In this document: positions 42,884-48,840 of the stretch, one piece after another
Position numbering within the stretch: position 1 is the stretch's first letter
Layout of the letters: every line of letters begins with the position of its first letter
Assembly: GCA_004794655.1 (NCBI GenBank)
Contig: SMMW01000645.1
Span: forward strand, 166,501-230,500
DNA from: Marisa cornuarietis
Taxonomy: Eukaryota > Mollusca > Gastropoda > Architaenioglossa > Ampullariidae
Direction of reading: 5' to 3'
DNA length: 64,000 nucleotides
Notes under the pieces: model-generated
The model's input: only the letters and a program-made list of their open reading frames with translations
Told to the model about the DNA's origin: nothing
Database searches by the model: none
Made by a program: the position numbers and the translations under genes

Positions 42884-43123
42884 TTAAACATTTTATAAGC
42901 TGGCATGACGACGGACCAGACACAAGTTCAAACTGACTAGTGTTCCTTTGTCTCTCACTCAGCGTATCTCAGTATATATATATATATCTGTATTATAAAA
43001 TGTCCATATATAAACACTTAAACGTGTGATATCAAGTTTTAAAAGTGCTGACAAAATATTAGGAAGAATGTCTACTTTACCTCGCTCCCTTGATCTGCTC
43101 AAAGGGTTGCCAGACCCGGACAT
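7860..43123 (-). CDS. RGS22: Paralog B: complete RGS22-like gene, 25 recognised coding exons
   Basis: Complete gene read right to left; coding span only. The summed exons give about 2,050 codons, against roughly 1,260 residues for vertebrate RGS22. The family holds several RGS-like helical bundles that bind G-alpha subunits; the human protein is described as testis-enriched. Seen here: an N-terminal motif DRLFVDYFNVFLNLP (residues 31-45) characteristic of RGS22; RGS-like segment A (exons 5-6, about 119-277); a middle helical segment (exons 10-11, about 517-642); RGS-like segment B (exons 16-18 start, about 887-1010); a long K/E-rich linker (exon 18); RGS-like segment C (exons 19-22, about 1492-1669); then a hydrophilic tail. 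Intron phases are consistent at every junction except between exons 3 and 4. No internal stop was found in the recognised exons. Cytoplasmic location is inferred: no signal peptide or membrane segment is seen. Confidence 0.85.
8558..9336 (-). CDS. RGS22: Paralog B exon 24, hydrophilic tail
   Basis: Acceptor AATTTACAG after a T12 run, donor GTAGGT, 779 nt. Starts GSLLKFTISRGIRLLINDAE; the rest is Gln/Glu/Lys/Asn-rich (KFWEGDKQTDNDSSQKFTKQ, SNQRSDRQQTQNTHQ) and probably disordered. No domain recognised. Paralog A has the same exon, six nt shorter, with the same ends. Confidence 0.8.
9337..10254. other. Intron 23 of paralog B, first part
   Basis: Aligns with 47723-48430 of paralog A's intron with many small differences. 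No gene seen; open frames on both strands here are unsupported. Confidence 0.6.
10255..10266. repeat. Target-site duplication, left copy
   Basis: ACTGACCACGCC before the RTE-like element. The right copy at 13369-13380 reads ACTGACCACGGC; the uninterrupted site appears once in paralog A near 48421. Confidence 0.75.
10267..13368 (+). mobile_element. RTE-like non-LTR retrotransposon, near full length but broken
   Basis: Non-coding 5' region, then an endonuclease: TWNIRTLYERGKSAQ and LGLCETRWNG near 10530-10630, DLKIIMGDMNAKVGDE at 10912, then NQIDHITINRQ and SDHHLLVAI. RT domain from about 11920: KTGKAAGPDGIPAEAL, KLPNKGDLTQCNNWRGI, RQEQAGFRQGRSCTDHIATL, FVDFEKAFDSVDRETIWKL. At about 12490 the GxRQGCxLSP motif is deleted; the frame then resumes with QDFADDISLLSHK and the C-terminal region to STGGEKE at 13361. 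At least three frame changes. It ends in AATAAGAAGAAG. Resembles the RTE endonuclease family from which cattle CFDP2 derives. Inactive. Confidence 0.85.
13369..13380. repeat. Target-site duplication, right copy
   Basis: ACTGACCACGGC, an 11/12 match with the left copy; the flank then continues as in paralog A (CTCAGAGAAG). Confidence 0.75.
13655..13762. repeat. (ATA)n(AAG)n(AAAG)n compound microsatellite
   Basis: Successive ATA, GAA and GAAA runs. The paralogous intron of A has a different insertion (48660-48838) at nearly the same place. After the run, 'tttatagagc' resembles molluscan LINE/SINE tails. Confidence 0.85.
13763..15608. other. Intron 23 of paralog B, middle part
   Basis: No gene seen. 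13763-14940 has no counterpart in paralog A and may be an unrecognised insertion. From about 14940 it aligns with 48880-49130. Confidence 0.5.
15609..15945 (+). mobile_element. MITE copy 1, decayed termini
   Basis: Starts CACGGTCGTGTATAAATGG and ends GTAATACAAGTCAGT. It shares internal GCCTCTTGCGAAGTT, TCTCGGCGA and TCTGCAAGCAGTCCAG with the copies at 25655 and 50920. No counterpart in paralog A's intron. Confidence 0.65.
15946..17412. other. Intron 23 of paralog B, last part
   Basis: AT-rich, aligned with 49200-50681 of paralog A. Contains loosely repeated 'aacaaccctg(t)ttt' phrases; nothing else seen. Confidence 0.5.
17413..17600 (-). CDS. RGS22: Paralog B exon 23
   Basis: Acceptor GTTGACAACAG, donor GTGTTA, phase 2 to 1. 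Encodes FAKEWLSRVRVSKRKEDIEK, LLASFKDPIIGDFPHPDEP and ADYLHLRLSDFKYSR. Follows the last RGS helix as the charged helix does in vertebrate RGS22. Six nt longer than in paralog A. Confidence 0.8.
17725..17852 (-). CDS. RGS22: Paralog B exon 22, end of RGS-like segment C
   Basis: Acceptor ATTTACAG, donor GTGAGT. Encodes VNLCTEKNASQIIIKGMSKD and LFHDIYLRLYPLLFRMWK, matching the vertebrate FREAQMTIFGVLFKFWPQF helix. One Ile codon longer than in paralog A (128 versus 125 nt). Confidence 0.85.
18173..18314 (-). CDS. RGS22: Paralog B exon 21, RGS-like segment C
   Basis: Acceptor CGTGTTACAG, donor GTGAGC, 142 nt as in paralog A. Begins FRKQMMSS and contains MRAKAIIECFFKSVCEPVVQ, equivalent to the vertebrate helix around IQKKITTIINCFINSS. 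Confidence 0.85.
18506..18540. repeat. (GT)n microsatellite
   Basis: GT repeat in intron 20 of paralog B. The matching intron of A holds a much longer GT/GC run at 53100-53190. Confidence 0.85.
18639..18765 (-). CDS. RGS22: Paralog B exon 20, RGS-like segment C, GC donor
   Basis: Acceptor AATATCGCAG. The 3' end uses a non-canonical GC donor (AACAG then GCAAGT), also present in paralog A. Encodes VYEREISKNVLIQVNKLPAD then LRFWVEANR, the L..FW.E...(Y/F)K pattern of an RGS domain. 127 nt, phase 1 to 2. Confidence 0.8.
18850..19440. other. Unassigned insertion in intron 19 of paralog B
   Basis: About 590 bases present in B but not between the matching points of A (near 53800). Contains a CT-rich run and AT-rich DNA. 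Not identified. Confidence 0.4.
19750..23399 (+). mobile_element. CR1/L2-like non-LTR retrotransposon, nearly complete
   Basis: Long 5' region, then ORF2-type coding sequence in three frame pieces: 19988-20581, about 20575-22365 and 22335-23161. Endonuclease: VGHLNVQSVCNKAVD, FFLSETWLKE, then ICLYRPPP, LILGDVNFHFD and SDHF. RT: CKNYRPVSNLSYISKLLERV, QSAYRPGFSTETALL, VLLDLSSAFDTINHRLL, CGVPQGSVLGPLLF and catalytic FADDTQI at about 22315. C-terminal tail: HWLPVKKRIDHKVL and PKLWNALPSSLSTI to KRLKTHLFT. The 3' end is a (CAT)n run. Two frameshifts (near 20575 and 22340) make it inactive, but it is little decayed. The matching intron of paralog A lacks it. Confidence 0.85.
23328..23399. repeat. 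(CAT)n tail of the CR1/L2-like element
   Basis: About 24 CAT units directly after the element's 3' UTR, as is usual for tails of these elements. Confidence 0.9.
23439..23574 (-). CDS. RGS22: Paralog B exon 19, RGS-like segment C
   Basis: Acceptor TTTGATTTCAG, donor GTATGT, 136 nt as in paralog A. Encodes FWRQVVKKMVKFSRSVNRPL, ERQLFETYLKRELQNAKN and LTSD. The RQ-F..Y opening is that of the last vertebrate RGS22 domain. Confidence 0.8.
23575..24359. other. Intron 18 of paralog B, right-hand part before the LINE
   Basis: AT-rich. The first ~200 bases align with 54640-54840 of paralog A. No gene recognised. Confidence 0.5.
25648..25654. repeat. MITE target-site duplication, left
   Basis: ATTATAT, repeated at 25906-25912 after the MITE. 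Confidence 0.75.
25655..25905 (+). mobile_element. MITE copy 2, intact termini
   Basis: 251 bp. Terminal inverted repeats CACGGACGTGTAT at the left and the complement of CACGGACTTGTAT at the right, flanked by a perfect 7-bp duplication ATTATAT. No coding capacity. The 7-8 bp duplication suggests mobilisation by an unseen DNA transposase; superfamily unassigned. Confidence 0.8.
26480..27992 (-). CDS. RGS22: Paralog B exon 18, large K/E-rich linker exon
   Basis: Single 1,513-nt exon; acceptor GGTCAATAG, donor GTAAGT, phase 2 to phase 0, open throughout. The start, FRKYVEELKRCKLDLSLLNQ, finishes RGS-like segment B. The remaining roughly 480 residues are dominated by Lys, Glu, Asp and Ser, with coiled-coil-like and basic stretches (for example KRKRMEKMKREKEKRKAKRD). 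A 41-residue unit with core GTASQSQLTPKKHDKISEEE occurs twice nearly identically and once diverged. The end, LAHQEFEETEYASPESTESG, is acidic. Vertebrate RGS22 has only about 50 residues here. The long antisense open frames over this exon are a by-product of its codon bias. Confidence 0.8.
26905..27275 (-). repeat. In-exon repeat of paralog B, 123 bp x 3
   Basis: Unit of 41 codons with core GTASQSQLTPKKHDKISEEE. Two units are nearly identical (offset exactly 123 bp); the third is diverged. The reading frame is preserved. Confidence 0.85.
28562..28630 (+). mobile_element. tRNA-derived SINE head (intron 17 of paralog B)
   Basis: TAGCACAATGC resembles a polymerase III box A and GGATCGAATTC a box B, about 40 bases apart. 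Similar sequence at the same intron position in paralog A (61321-61380). Confidence 0.5.
28638..28770. repeat. (GT)n(GA)n microsatellite
   Basis: Interrupted GT repeats followed by GA, directly after the SINE-like head. Confidence 0.9.
28877..28994 (-). CDS. RGS22: Paralog B exon 17, RGS-like segment B
   Basis: Acceptor TTTACACAG, donor GTGAGT, 118 nt as in paralog A. Encodes VESPNLKDLASAQLAVEKNL ending EKNW, which fits the later helices of the second vertebrate RGS22 domain. Confidence 0.8.
29596..29780 (-). CDS. RGS22: Paralog B exon 16, RGS-like segment B core
   Basis: Acceptor TGCTTCTTCAG, donor GTAATG, 185 nt as in paralog A. Encodes KFVDILADEMQFNVFKKYLE, LNGQSQAIAFCEDAQD and KEMMVAGIIEKFF, the classic RGS helix pattern F..FL...G....L.FW.D...F....I...F. 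Confidence 0.85.
30222..30420 (-). CDS. RGS22: Paralog B exon 15
   Basis: Acceptor TGTCTAG, donor GTATTC, 199 nt as in paralog A. Encodes FLASIRPRQRISRATLLKPS, then a KRLG and LTMNDLLQVR stretch ending in KLPKPP. Conservation of both splice sites in the sister gene supports the boundaries. Confidence 0.8.
30808..31020 (-). CDS. RGS22: Paralog B exon 14
   Basis: Acceptor CTTTTGTCAG, donor GTATGT, phase 1 to phase 1. Encodes about 71 residues, HTSMIRSQVTRLFLVRFRHS and onward to APVSHS. No similarity recognised; the call rests on phase and splice signals. Confidence 0.6.
31161..31416 (-). CDS. RGS22: Paralog B exon 13
   Basis: Acceptor GTCTTTAG, donor GTACTG, phase 0 to phase 1. Starts GLPMPIPSVLPCLLKRRSEA, continues with an Asp-rich stretch and ends EQHRLLAFQFLIVLRE. 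No domain recognised; open throughout with good splice sites. Confidence 0.65.
32127..32192 (-). CDS. RGS22: Paralog B exon 12
   Basis: Acceptor TCCTGTAACAG, donor GTGAGT, 22 codons in phase 0: starts MDSSSPILNLEHDSQAEDK. The leading Met is internal. Short acidic linker. Confidence 0.6.
32776..33000 (-). CDS. RGS22: Paralog B exon 11, middle helical segment
   Basis: Acceptor CTACTGTGCAG, donor GTAAGT, exactly 75 codons. Contains KHIRYVVNRFLMGNGLDANI and then a helix ending LLEDIRKARCSPLI. It parallels the vertebrate QAQYLFATYIAPSATLDIGL region. Confidence 0.75.
33240..33430 (+). mobile_element. LINE/SINE 3' tail-like sequence
   Basis: CT-rich stretch ending with 'gcgctgtataaatcatacg', a phrase typical of CR1/SINE tails in molluscs. 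Weak evidence. Confidence 0.35.
33537..33687 (-). CDS. RGS22: Paralog B exon 10, middle helical segment
   Basis: Acceptor GTGTGCAG. Encodes RTLCLLACDDLAGSPFRSYL followed by YFDFWSAMRRYQQ, which parallels the vertebrate NSVYFWFDLQAYHQ helix. The 3' end is uncertain: donor GTTATT at 33536, or GTCATC seven codons earlier (exon then 33558-33687). Both keep phase 0. Confidence 0.65.
33735..34260 (+). mobile_element. Non-autonomous interspersed repeat
   Basis: Begins after an (ATA)n run with 'tttttatagcgcatattcac...catgctcttagcgctt', a phrase also seen near 5695 and, degraded, near 13763. Its open frame (33794-34225) is unsupported as a gene. Confidence 0.4.
34329..34551 (-). CDS. RGS22: Paralog B exon 9
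   Basis: Acceptor GTGAAAACAG, donor GTAGGC, phase 1 to phase 2. Begins with a charged stretch (SRTQEEKKEAKKVSDEMEED), then an amphipathic part ending LKPEPMLYLNHLLRHYLFGY. The LKP...Y stretch lies where vertebrate RGS22 has its LKPQLDRRYAY motif. Confidence 0.7.
34876..35028 (-). CDS. RGS22: Paralog B exon 8, acidic linker
   Basis: Acceptor GTGTCACAG, donor GTAAGT, phases 1 and 1. Encodes about 51 residues beginning GFIGPKLPSIETSQGQASQS, then an acidic stretch with LTEVCIVEELLD. Hydrophilic linker, no recognised domain. Confidence 0.65.
35646..35700. repeat. (CA)n microsatellite
   Basis: About 27 CA units in intron 7 of paralog B, with an (AT)n run at 35785-35806. Confidence 0.9.
36051..36393 (-). 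CDS. RGS22: Paralog B exon 7, Ser-rich linker
   Basis: Acceptor GGTTTTCAG, donor GTAGAC, 114 codons plus one base. It begins ELFRVSSGSIIQNLKLLK and contains a Ser/Thr run (STSSSTLSSSSSST) in the middle, then FTYLPYLQSLTEASRISALP. Linker between RGS-like segment A and the middle helical segment; no fold assigned. Confidence 0.65.
36700..36800 (+). mobile_element. tRNA-derived SINE-like head (intron 6 of paralog B)
   Basis: ACGGCACAACAGCTAAAGC and a box B-like GGTTCAGATCT about 45 bases later, then an A-rich end. Confidence 0.45.
37290..38330 (+). mobile_element. Non-LTR reverse transcriptase fragment
   Basis: LLLYADSTDICLNTRKPTER (catalytic YADD decayed to YADS), then YDKWNLTINPDKTKIVMFSR and YNGEKLETVDYF, the RT palm end and thumb. 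Farther degraded pieces end near 38270 in DIGGEFHYLIDCNI, a C-terminal motif of such ORF2 proteins. Many stops. In intron 6 of paralog B. Confidence 0.7.
38520..38731 (-). CDS. RGS22: Paralog B exon 6, RGS-like segment A second part
   Basis: Acceptor ACTTAAAG, donor GTGAGA. It ends with LVEALRSYWAPCYVMHVLST, which parallels the helix with the conserved YWAPRF motif of vertebrate RGS22. Enters phase 1, leaves phase 0. Confidence 0.8.
39204..39467 (-). CDS. RGS22: Paralog B exon 5, RGS-like segment A first part
   Basis: Acceptor TGGTGCAG, donor GTAACA. It encodes HHELQVFANNLLGSVAGMYL followed by a W-containing helix (CWLHVQRFRQ), the F...FL...G...W-x-DIER-like pattern that opens an RGS bundle in RGS22, and a long basic helix ending VVAL. 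Confidence 0.8.
39646..39767 (-). CDS. RGS22: Paralog B exon 4
   Basis: Acceptor GTGACAG, donor GTAATT, phase 2 in and phase 1 out. It encodes IVAWIAARRFHLFTKTHLFL and then EYQLCHKLQNLDFELRFKKS. The W-I-(x)6-F...F-EY-L spacing matches the vertebrate RGS22 segment that precedes the first RGS-like domain. Confidence 0.75.
39816..39826 (-). CDS. Candidate micro-exon between exons 3 and 4 of paralog B
   Basis: Exon 3 ends in phase 0, but exon 4 needs two bases before its first G, so coding sequence of length 3n+2 is missing. This 11-nt stretch lies between ATAG and a canonical GTAAGT donor and would add T-K-G and complete a Trp codon. The acceptor has a poor pyrimidine tract. The better acceptor just upstream (TTTTCTAG) would give an exon with stops in all frames. 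Low confidence. Confidence 0.25.
40233..40328 (-). CDS. RGS22: Paralog B exon 3
   Basis: Acceptor GATACAG, donor GTGAGT, 32 codons in phase 0, starting FMNNVQVFGQRMLIKVHDG. It follows the LP end of exon 2 just as vertebrate RGS22 continues with a short conserved beta-like stretch. It ends in PPVFTAVN. Confidence 0.75.
41325..41990. repeat. Minisatellite, about 35-45 bp unit
   Basis: Degenerate tandem copies of 'aatataagacctacaacaactcattacatac..aac', about nine in 41325-41670 and two more near 41905-41985, separated by ~230 bases of other sequence. Confidence 0.8.
42137..42192. repeat. (CA)n microsatellite
   Basis: About 28 units, 3' of exon 2 of paralog B. Confidence 0.9.
42258..42349 (-). 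CDS. RGS22: Paralog B exon 2, RGS22 N-terminal motif
   Basis: Acceptor CTGCTTCAG joins exon 1 in phase 1. The exon encodes EENLRKTEEFLAKHLHDRLF followed by VDYFNVFLNLP and ends at donor GTAACA in phase 0. The DxLFVDYFNxFLxLP pattern is a hallmark of the RGS22 N-terminus. The segment is nearly identical at DNA level to 1935-2026 in paralog C. Confidence 0.85.
43081..43123 (-). CDS. RGS22: Paralog B exon 1 (start exon)
   Basis: The start ATG is at 43121-43123, preceded by CCACC, a good Kozak context. It encodes 14 residues, MSGSGNPLSRSRER, and one extra base. Donor GTAAAG. The same exon with the same length starts paralog C, which supports this start. Confidence 0.8.
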
Positions 43124-43320
43124 GGTGGAGACGAAGCCTTGTAGACAAGAGGAACAAACACCTTGACATCTGACGACGGGAGGAAGTGAAATAAATGTCT
43201 ACACGCTAACGACTGATGTCATAAACACAAATGACGTGCACAATACGTAATCATAATAAAATATATAGTTCAAGGTCAGAAACATCACGTGCTAAAGGTG
43301 AACTTTCTCTTTACAAGCAG
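43124..43320 (-). promoter_or_regulatory. Conserved 5' flank of paralog B with CRE-like sites
   Basis: The roughly 200 bases upstream of the ATG align with those upstream of paralog C (3167-3350). Two CRE-like motifs are preserved: TGACATCA, and a half site in CACGTCAT, about 20 bases apart. Such sites are known in spermatid-expressed genes driven by CREB/CREM factors; use here is inference. No TATA box was recognised. Confidence 0.4.
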
Positions 43321-43391
43321 TCAGAAGGATTTAGACACAAGGAACTTTAAAGCTTATCTTTTTTCCAAAATTATTTATTAGAGTGACTATC

Positions 43392-43396
<5 letters not shown>

Positions 43397-43444
<48 letters not shown>
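43397..43444. repeat. (GT)n microsatellite
   Basis: About 24 units in the A-B spacer. Confidence 0.9.
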
Positions 43445-43445
<1 letters not shown>

Positions 43446-44246
43446 TACGCAATAAGTAGCATCAGAGACCTGGTTAAATATAAGAACTATTAATGGTATT
43501 GCCTTTTTCAAACTTTTATCCTCCGACTGTGAGCATTCTTTTTGTGCAATTAGTAGAAAAACAAAAGGAGTTTGAGAAACGCAGAATGGCAACATTTGCT
43601 AGCAGATCGTTCGAAAGCTTATCGATAAGAACGACAAAAATTCCTCATGATCTAAAAATTGTAAGTTATGAGCAAATGCCTCCCAAAGTAAAAATGTGAA
43701 GTTTGCGATTAGAATTATTTTGAAGAGACTTCACTAGTACATATAAATGTATCTCGCCCTAAAGGCCATTAAGGCAGTAGCCTTAATACTAATGGTCCTC
43801 CTAATCCTACATTCCGAACTGTCCAAGACGTTAATACTCATATGTGCCATGTGCCTCAATAAGTCATAACGAAGACAGTAATTAAAAATTAAGTTTTCAA
43901 ATGGGGCCTCGATTAGGATCTGTGAAGCTGACTTACTTGTGTCGGCTGTCAAACCAGACAAGCAATGTTCACTTTCAATCAAAGAAAGAAAAAAGAAAGG
44001 TCGTCCCATGACCAAAGGGTCGAAGAGGAATAAGTTCCCCAACCACTGCAGGGACAGGTACCAGCTCCACAATTGGCTCCGTTGGAGAGAGTGCCCTGCG
44101 TCACACGAACTCAGACAACCTCAGTCTAACCACTAACTTAACTGCTCTCAATGGGCGAAAACTTGAAAAACAATTTTGTCCTGAATCCTGTGCTTTCTCA
44201 GAGAGTTTGTCTTTTCTCCTCTCTCTCTCTCTGCGTGCGTGCGTGC

Positions 44247-44286
<40 letters not shown>

Positions 44287-44975
44287 AAATGGGTATGTGT
44301 GCATACTACTTGTCATGTGAAAAATGCGCTTTATAATATTATTCGTGTAATAATTGGGCTTTGAATTTCTCACTGGATTGTGAACCATTTACATTAATAT
44401 TAGATTTAAAAGTTTTCTACTTTTACTATCACTACCAAATTCCGAGGTCAAAATATTTCAAATGAACATTAACTGTTGGCTTTTTGTTCCTGACGCTCCA
44501 AGTATTTAAACCGATTGTAACGCAACCAGCAATAATAATAATAATAATTAATATTATTATTATTATTCAGAGACAGCTACAAATGCCTACTTGCACGCAT
44601 GCACGCACGTGCACATAAGGTTTTTATCAAATAAACTCGTCTCTGTTCTTGTTTCTCGAGGTCATAGGTCAAGGTCGTCAACAAGCGTACAATGAACAAT
44701 CATTTCCTTTCTTAACAGTCATATCTTTTTGATAAAGACTAAACAAAAAAGAAACGCGTGTATTTTGTCACCTTTCTTTTTATAAAGTATACATTGCTTT
44801 TTAAATACATATGTAAAACTATTAAGAGTAAAAAGCCATATAATGTATAAATATGCATGTATCTAGAAACACCGATACAAAAAGTAAAAGATATAAAAGA
44901 GGTCGTCCGTCTAGTAATATATCCATCTATATATATATATGTGTATATAAAGAATTCAAAAAGTGATAAACCTAG

Positions 44976-45256
44976 AAAACTGATACCTCATACACCTCAC
45001 CGGGTTGTGCAAATGACCGGGTAGTCCAGCAAAAGCACAGGGAAAGCTAAACAGGACAACCGCTGCTATCCTGACAGTCCTGTTCGTCGTGGTTTATCGT
45101 ATCTATAGAGTTAAAATACTCGTCCTGCGCTGCTTGTTGTAGTCTAGTACCTAACGCTCAACAGATCTCTGTGCAGAGGCTGCCTTTGGTCACAATAATG
45201 TCGATCTTGAGTAACGACATGACTGCTTTCCACAACGTCAACAGACACCAGAAATT
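44976..45256. other. Highly conserved spacer block (A-B copy)
   Basis: Counterpart of 6721-6998. It contains the same accggg direct repeat motif and a CAG/GTC-rich centre. Function unknown. Confidence 0.6.
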
Positions 45257-45640
45257 TTTGGGAGTGACGTGAACCACTGTTGCCCAGCAACTGCAGGATA
45301 AATAATTCATTTATATGTCTGTGAAAGAGCAAGGTATCGACAGATTTTTGTATAAAGATAAAAGGGTTAGTTCAAAAAGTCTAAATATCTTGCATAGAAA
45401 TGCGCCTGATGATTAAGCACAGTGACGTCCATTCTAAATTTTATAAGCGCGTCTCCTATTCCTTTCTAAAGAGGATCCTGCTACTACTTGAGGTAATAGT
45501 TGACTAGTGTCTGCTTCGTGATTTGTTAAGCCCTATACAATCCTCAGAAATGCCACCTTCATTCATCATCTCCATTCCATCACTCTTTGAAACTGGGTCA
45601 CGAGCATGGATTAGTTCTGTCATCTGGTATCTAGCTCACG

Positions 45641-45686
<46 letters not shown>

Positions 45687-45974
45687 AGTGCCCACGCATA
45701 TGTGTGTGTGTATATATATATATATGAATACTTGAACACACAGACGGGTACGCACACAAAAACGCTGGAGGTTCCCGTGCAAACACTCAATGGAGTAGAG
45801 ACATATTCACGCAGTAGAGCCCATGCATATATGGCGGGTATTCGTGTAACAATAACAGAACTCACTTTCAACCCTGTACTTTTCTCTAAAAGAACGAACC
45901 CACGAACTATTTTTATGAATGCTGACATGTCTGCGTTTGATTGAGACTGTCTTGCTCATAGATAGGTAAAGGTC

Positions 45975-45980
45975 TTTATT
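45975..45980 (-). terminator. Poly(A) signal of paralog A
   Basis: AATAAA on the minus strand about 140 nt after the stop at 46118, in the same context as in paralog B. Confidence 0.6.
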
Positions 45981-46117
45981 TCTCATATGAAATATGAATG
46001 ATAGAAAGCGTAGAGGAGATAGTAGGTGGCTGGAAGAAAGGTAGATGGACTGAAAAGCACACATAGTCGTAAGTAGTGACAGACCAAAATACCTGACAGC
46101 GATTGTTATCCTAACAG

Positions 46118-46300
46118 TCAAAGGGATCCTCGTCGGCTTTCATACAGTAGAATGATCATTTTGCTGACCTGCTCGGCACAATCGCCCTTGAAGGCCCTCT
46201 TGCCAGGTCCCCACACAGACTGACTGTCTTGCAGCAGAAGATAGCCATCCAGTGTTGGAAGACTCCGACTCAGAAAGACGGGGCTCAACAGCTGTAACTC
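46118..46300 (-). CDS. RGS22: Paralog A exon 25, terminal coding exon
   Basis: Acceptor TTTCGGTTTCAG; stop TGA at 46118-46120. Encodes ELQLLSPVFLSRSLPTLDGY to YESRRGSL, the same protein segment as paralog B. Confidence 0.85.
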   Translation of the reverse strand, partial: ELQLLSPVFLSRSLPTLDGYLLLQDSQSVWGPGKRAFKGDCAEQVSKMIILLYESRRGSL

Positions 46301-48799
46301 CTGAAACCGAAAAGCGATTGTCAGTGAGAAGTACAGTGTCAGAGAGTAAATGTAGACATGCGCAGTTACGTGTTTCTGCCACTTTCTCACTTTGTTCTTA
46401 ATTAGTCCTTTTAAATTATATTTTCAAGTTTTCTCATAAATACCGCATGCAGTCTCAACAGTTTTCATTATTGATATAACTGCGAGGAAAGTCAGTCCAC
46501 TTTTGCCCAGTGCTTGACATTTCACAGTATTTTCAGCGTTGTTTGCTTTTCTTTTCTTTTTTCTTATGCCGAATCATTTTCTTATAAATGTGCGAAAAAA
46601 ATTCCTACTAGTTTCTACTACTGCTTCTTTGATTTTGAAAGTAAAGAAAAGAGAATAATAATAACGCATAGACGAATGGACAAAAGAAAGGAAACCTCAG
46701 AACAATGGTATAGATTAGCAGCTTTAAAAAGCGTTATCAAGCATATAAACGTGAACTAATAACTTCTTTGCAAACCTGCCTTTTTCTAGTCATAAGTCTC
46801 TCCAAAAGATAAAAATCAGTAAATATTTGCTTAGGTTTATGTCCAATAGCATCTGAGTAAGGAAGATCTTAAATCTGTTTTTTTTTTCTTATAGGCGCAT
46901 ATAGTATGATATGTTATAGGAAACAGTCTAATAAATTTTGTTTACCTACCTCAGACTGATCGGAAACACATGTGAAAGTGGAATTCGCTGCTTGCATCTC
47001 TTGTTCTTGTTTTCCATGTTGTCTCATCTTTGTTGGTAATGTTTTCGTATCTCTGTCCGCTTGTTTTGTAAACTTCAGACAGCTATCATTATCCATCTGC
47101 TTGTCACCTTCCCAAAACTTTGGTTTTTGTGTGCTCTGAGTTTGTTGTCTATCACTCCTCTGGTTTGATCTTTGATCTTCCTGTGCCGACATGTCCTTTT
47201 CTTCTTCTGCCTTTTTTCCACCCATGTGTTCACTTGTGATTTCTTTCGGCTCTGAACATACGTTTGGCTCGCTGTAAGTTTCTCCTTTCTGTTTTGACTC
47301 TGGCTTCGGTTGATGATTTCGTCTTTTCTCCACTATGGCGACGACACAATCTTGATCCTGTGGAAAGCTGTCACATGTGTTCTGTACCTTACTTCTTTTA
47401 CTAAAGTCGGTCTTCCTTTCTCTGCATTCGAGGGCTTTCACCAAGGCAGGAAGTTCCACGTGAGATCCGATCGTGTTAGAGTTCCCTAGTAAGTTCTTGA
47501 ATGTATCAATTTTTCCCGATTCCTGAAACTGGGTCTCATAGGAGACATTATTTCTTTTCTTGTATTTTTTCAAGTCTTCCGTGACAGGCTCCTTACAAGA
47601 ATTGTTTCTATTTTCGTTTATTCCTGGAAATTTTTCTCCTGCCAATTTGTTTAATCTCATTTGTTCTGCATCGTGGGTAAGAAGACGAAGACCACGAGAA
47701 ATATTAAATTTCAGCATAGATCCTGTACCATCTGAAACAATAGTAGTCCTAACACGTTTCATGTGCTGTTCTTTCCTGTATAAAATATTTAACGAGATGC
47801 AAAGCAAAATACAAGACGAAAAGGTATTCAATAAACATACGTGATACAAATATACATACATGCAACAAGCTGGCTCATCTAAGGGGTCCTAGTACTATCC
47901 GTGCTATCCGTACTTGCAATGCTACAGCAGTGCTGTTTATTCCCGTTATAACCATTATCCACTCTCACATGTATACGCACAATTATCAAGTTATCTCTGG
48001 CAGTTGTTATGGTGCGCTTGCACTGCGAGTTCTTCCCACGGCTCGGTCTTTCCATATCGCGAGTCCACACTTATTTTGAGGCGAGTAGCAGGTCTAGATT
48101 TGACCCTCGTGCCACAGAGACGACTCTTCACGCGTAGTGTCGTCAGCGGTCCGATGGCAAAACGGTTGGCGCCTGTCATCAATACAGTGACTGTTGGCTG
48201 TCCTGTGTTCAGCTCTCGTCTCAAGCACCCTGTTCTTTACCTGCATATGGCTTCTGTTTGCATTGTTGGCTGCCTTGTCGTGATATAGCCTTAGCTGCTG
48301 ACCAATCTCCCCGCCCCCACCCCATTCTGTCGTCGAGTCACTGTCAGAGAGCGACGACTACTGCTCCGGCGACGCGGATTCTGAGCGCTGTTCCTTGGCG
48401 TTGGAAGAAATCTGAAGACGTACTGACCACGCCTCAGAGAAGTTGCCGACCCAGTACTCTTTTCGCACTGAGAAAATACCGAGAAGTTCTTGTTACTTTA
48501 CCTACACGTGATATATTTACATAACATATAACCAGGGATGCCATTGGAGGAACACACAACCAACTTCCTACAACCAATGATCAACTAGGCAGCAAGAACA
48601 GAGAGGAGGACCATACACCATCTGACTCCTGAATAGCCTACAGGTGGCAGTGTCGAACTTCTGCAGTGATCTCCCTTTACTGTCGGAACGCAGCGAGTCT
48701 TCGCATTGTTCTTCGTTCTACATCTTTGTGACTATTTCGTGATCTTGTTCAGCGCAATGAATCCGCCTTTGGCTGAGATATTGCGCTTTATAAATTCTC

Positions 48800-48840
<41 letters not shown>

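Larger units (their letters stand above)
43330..45974. other. Spacer between paralogs A and B
   Basis: Mostly alignable with the B-C spacer (for example 43900-44060 with 5080-5220, and 44700-44770 with 6445-6510), but without the THAP-type and LINE insertions. Microsatellites at 44240-44284 and 45646-45683. No gene seen. Confidence 0.6.
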
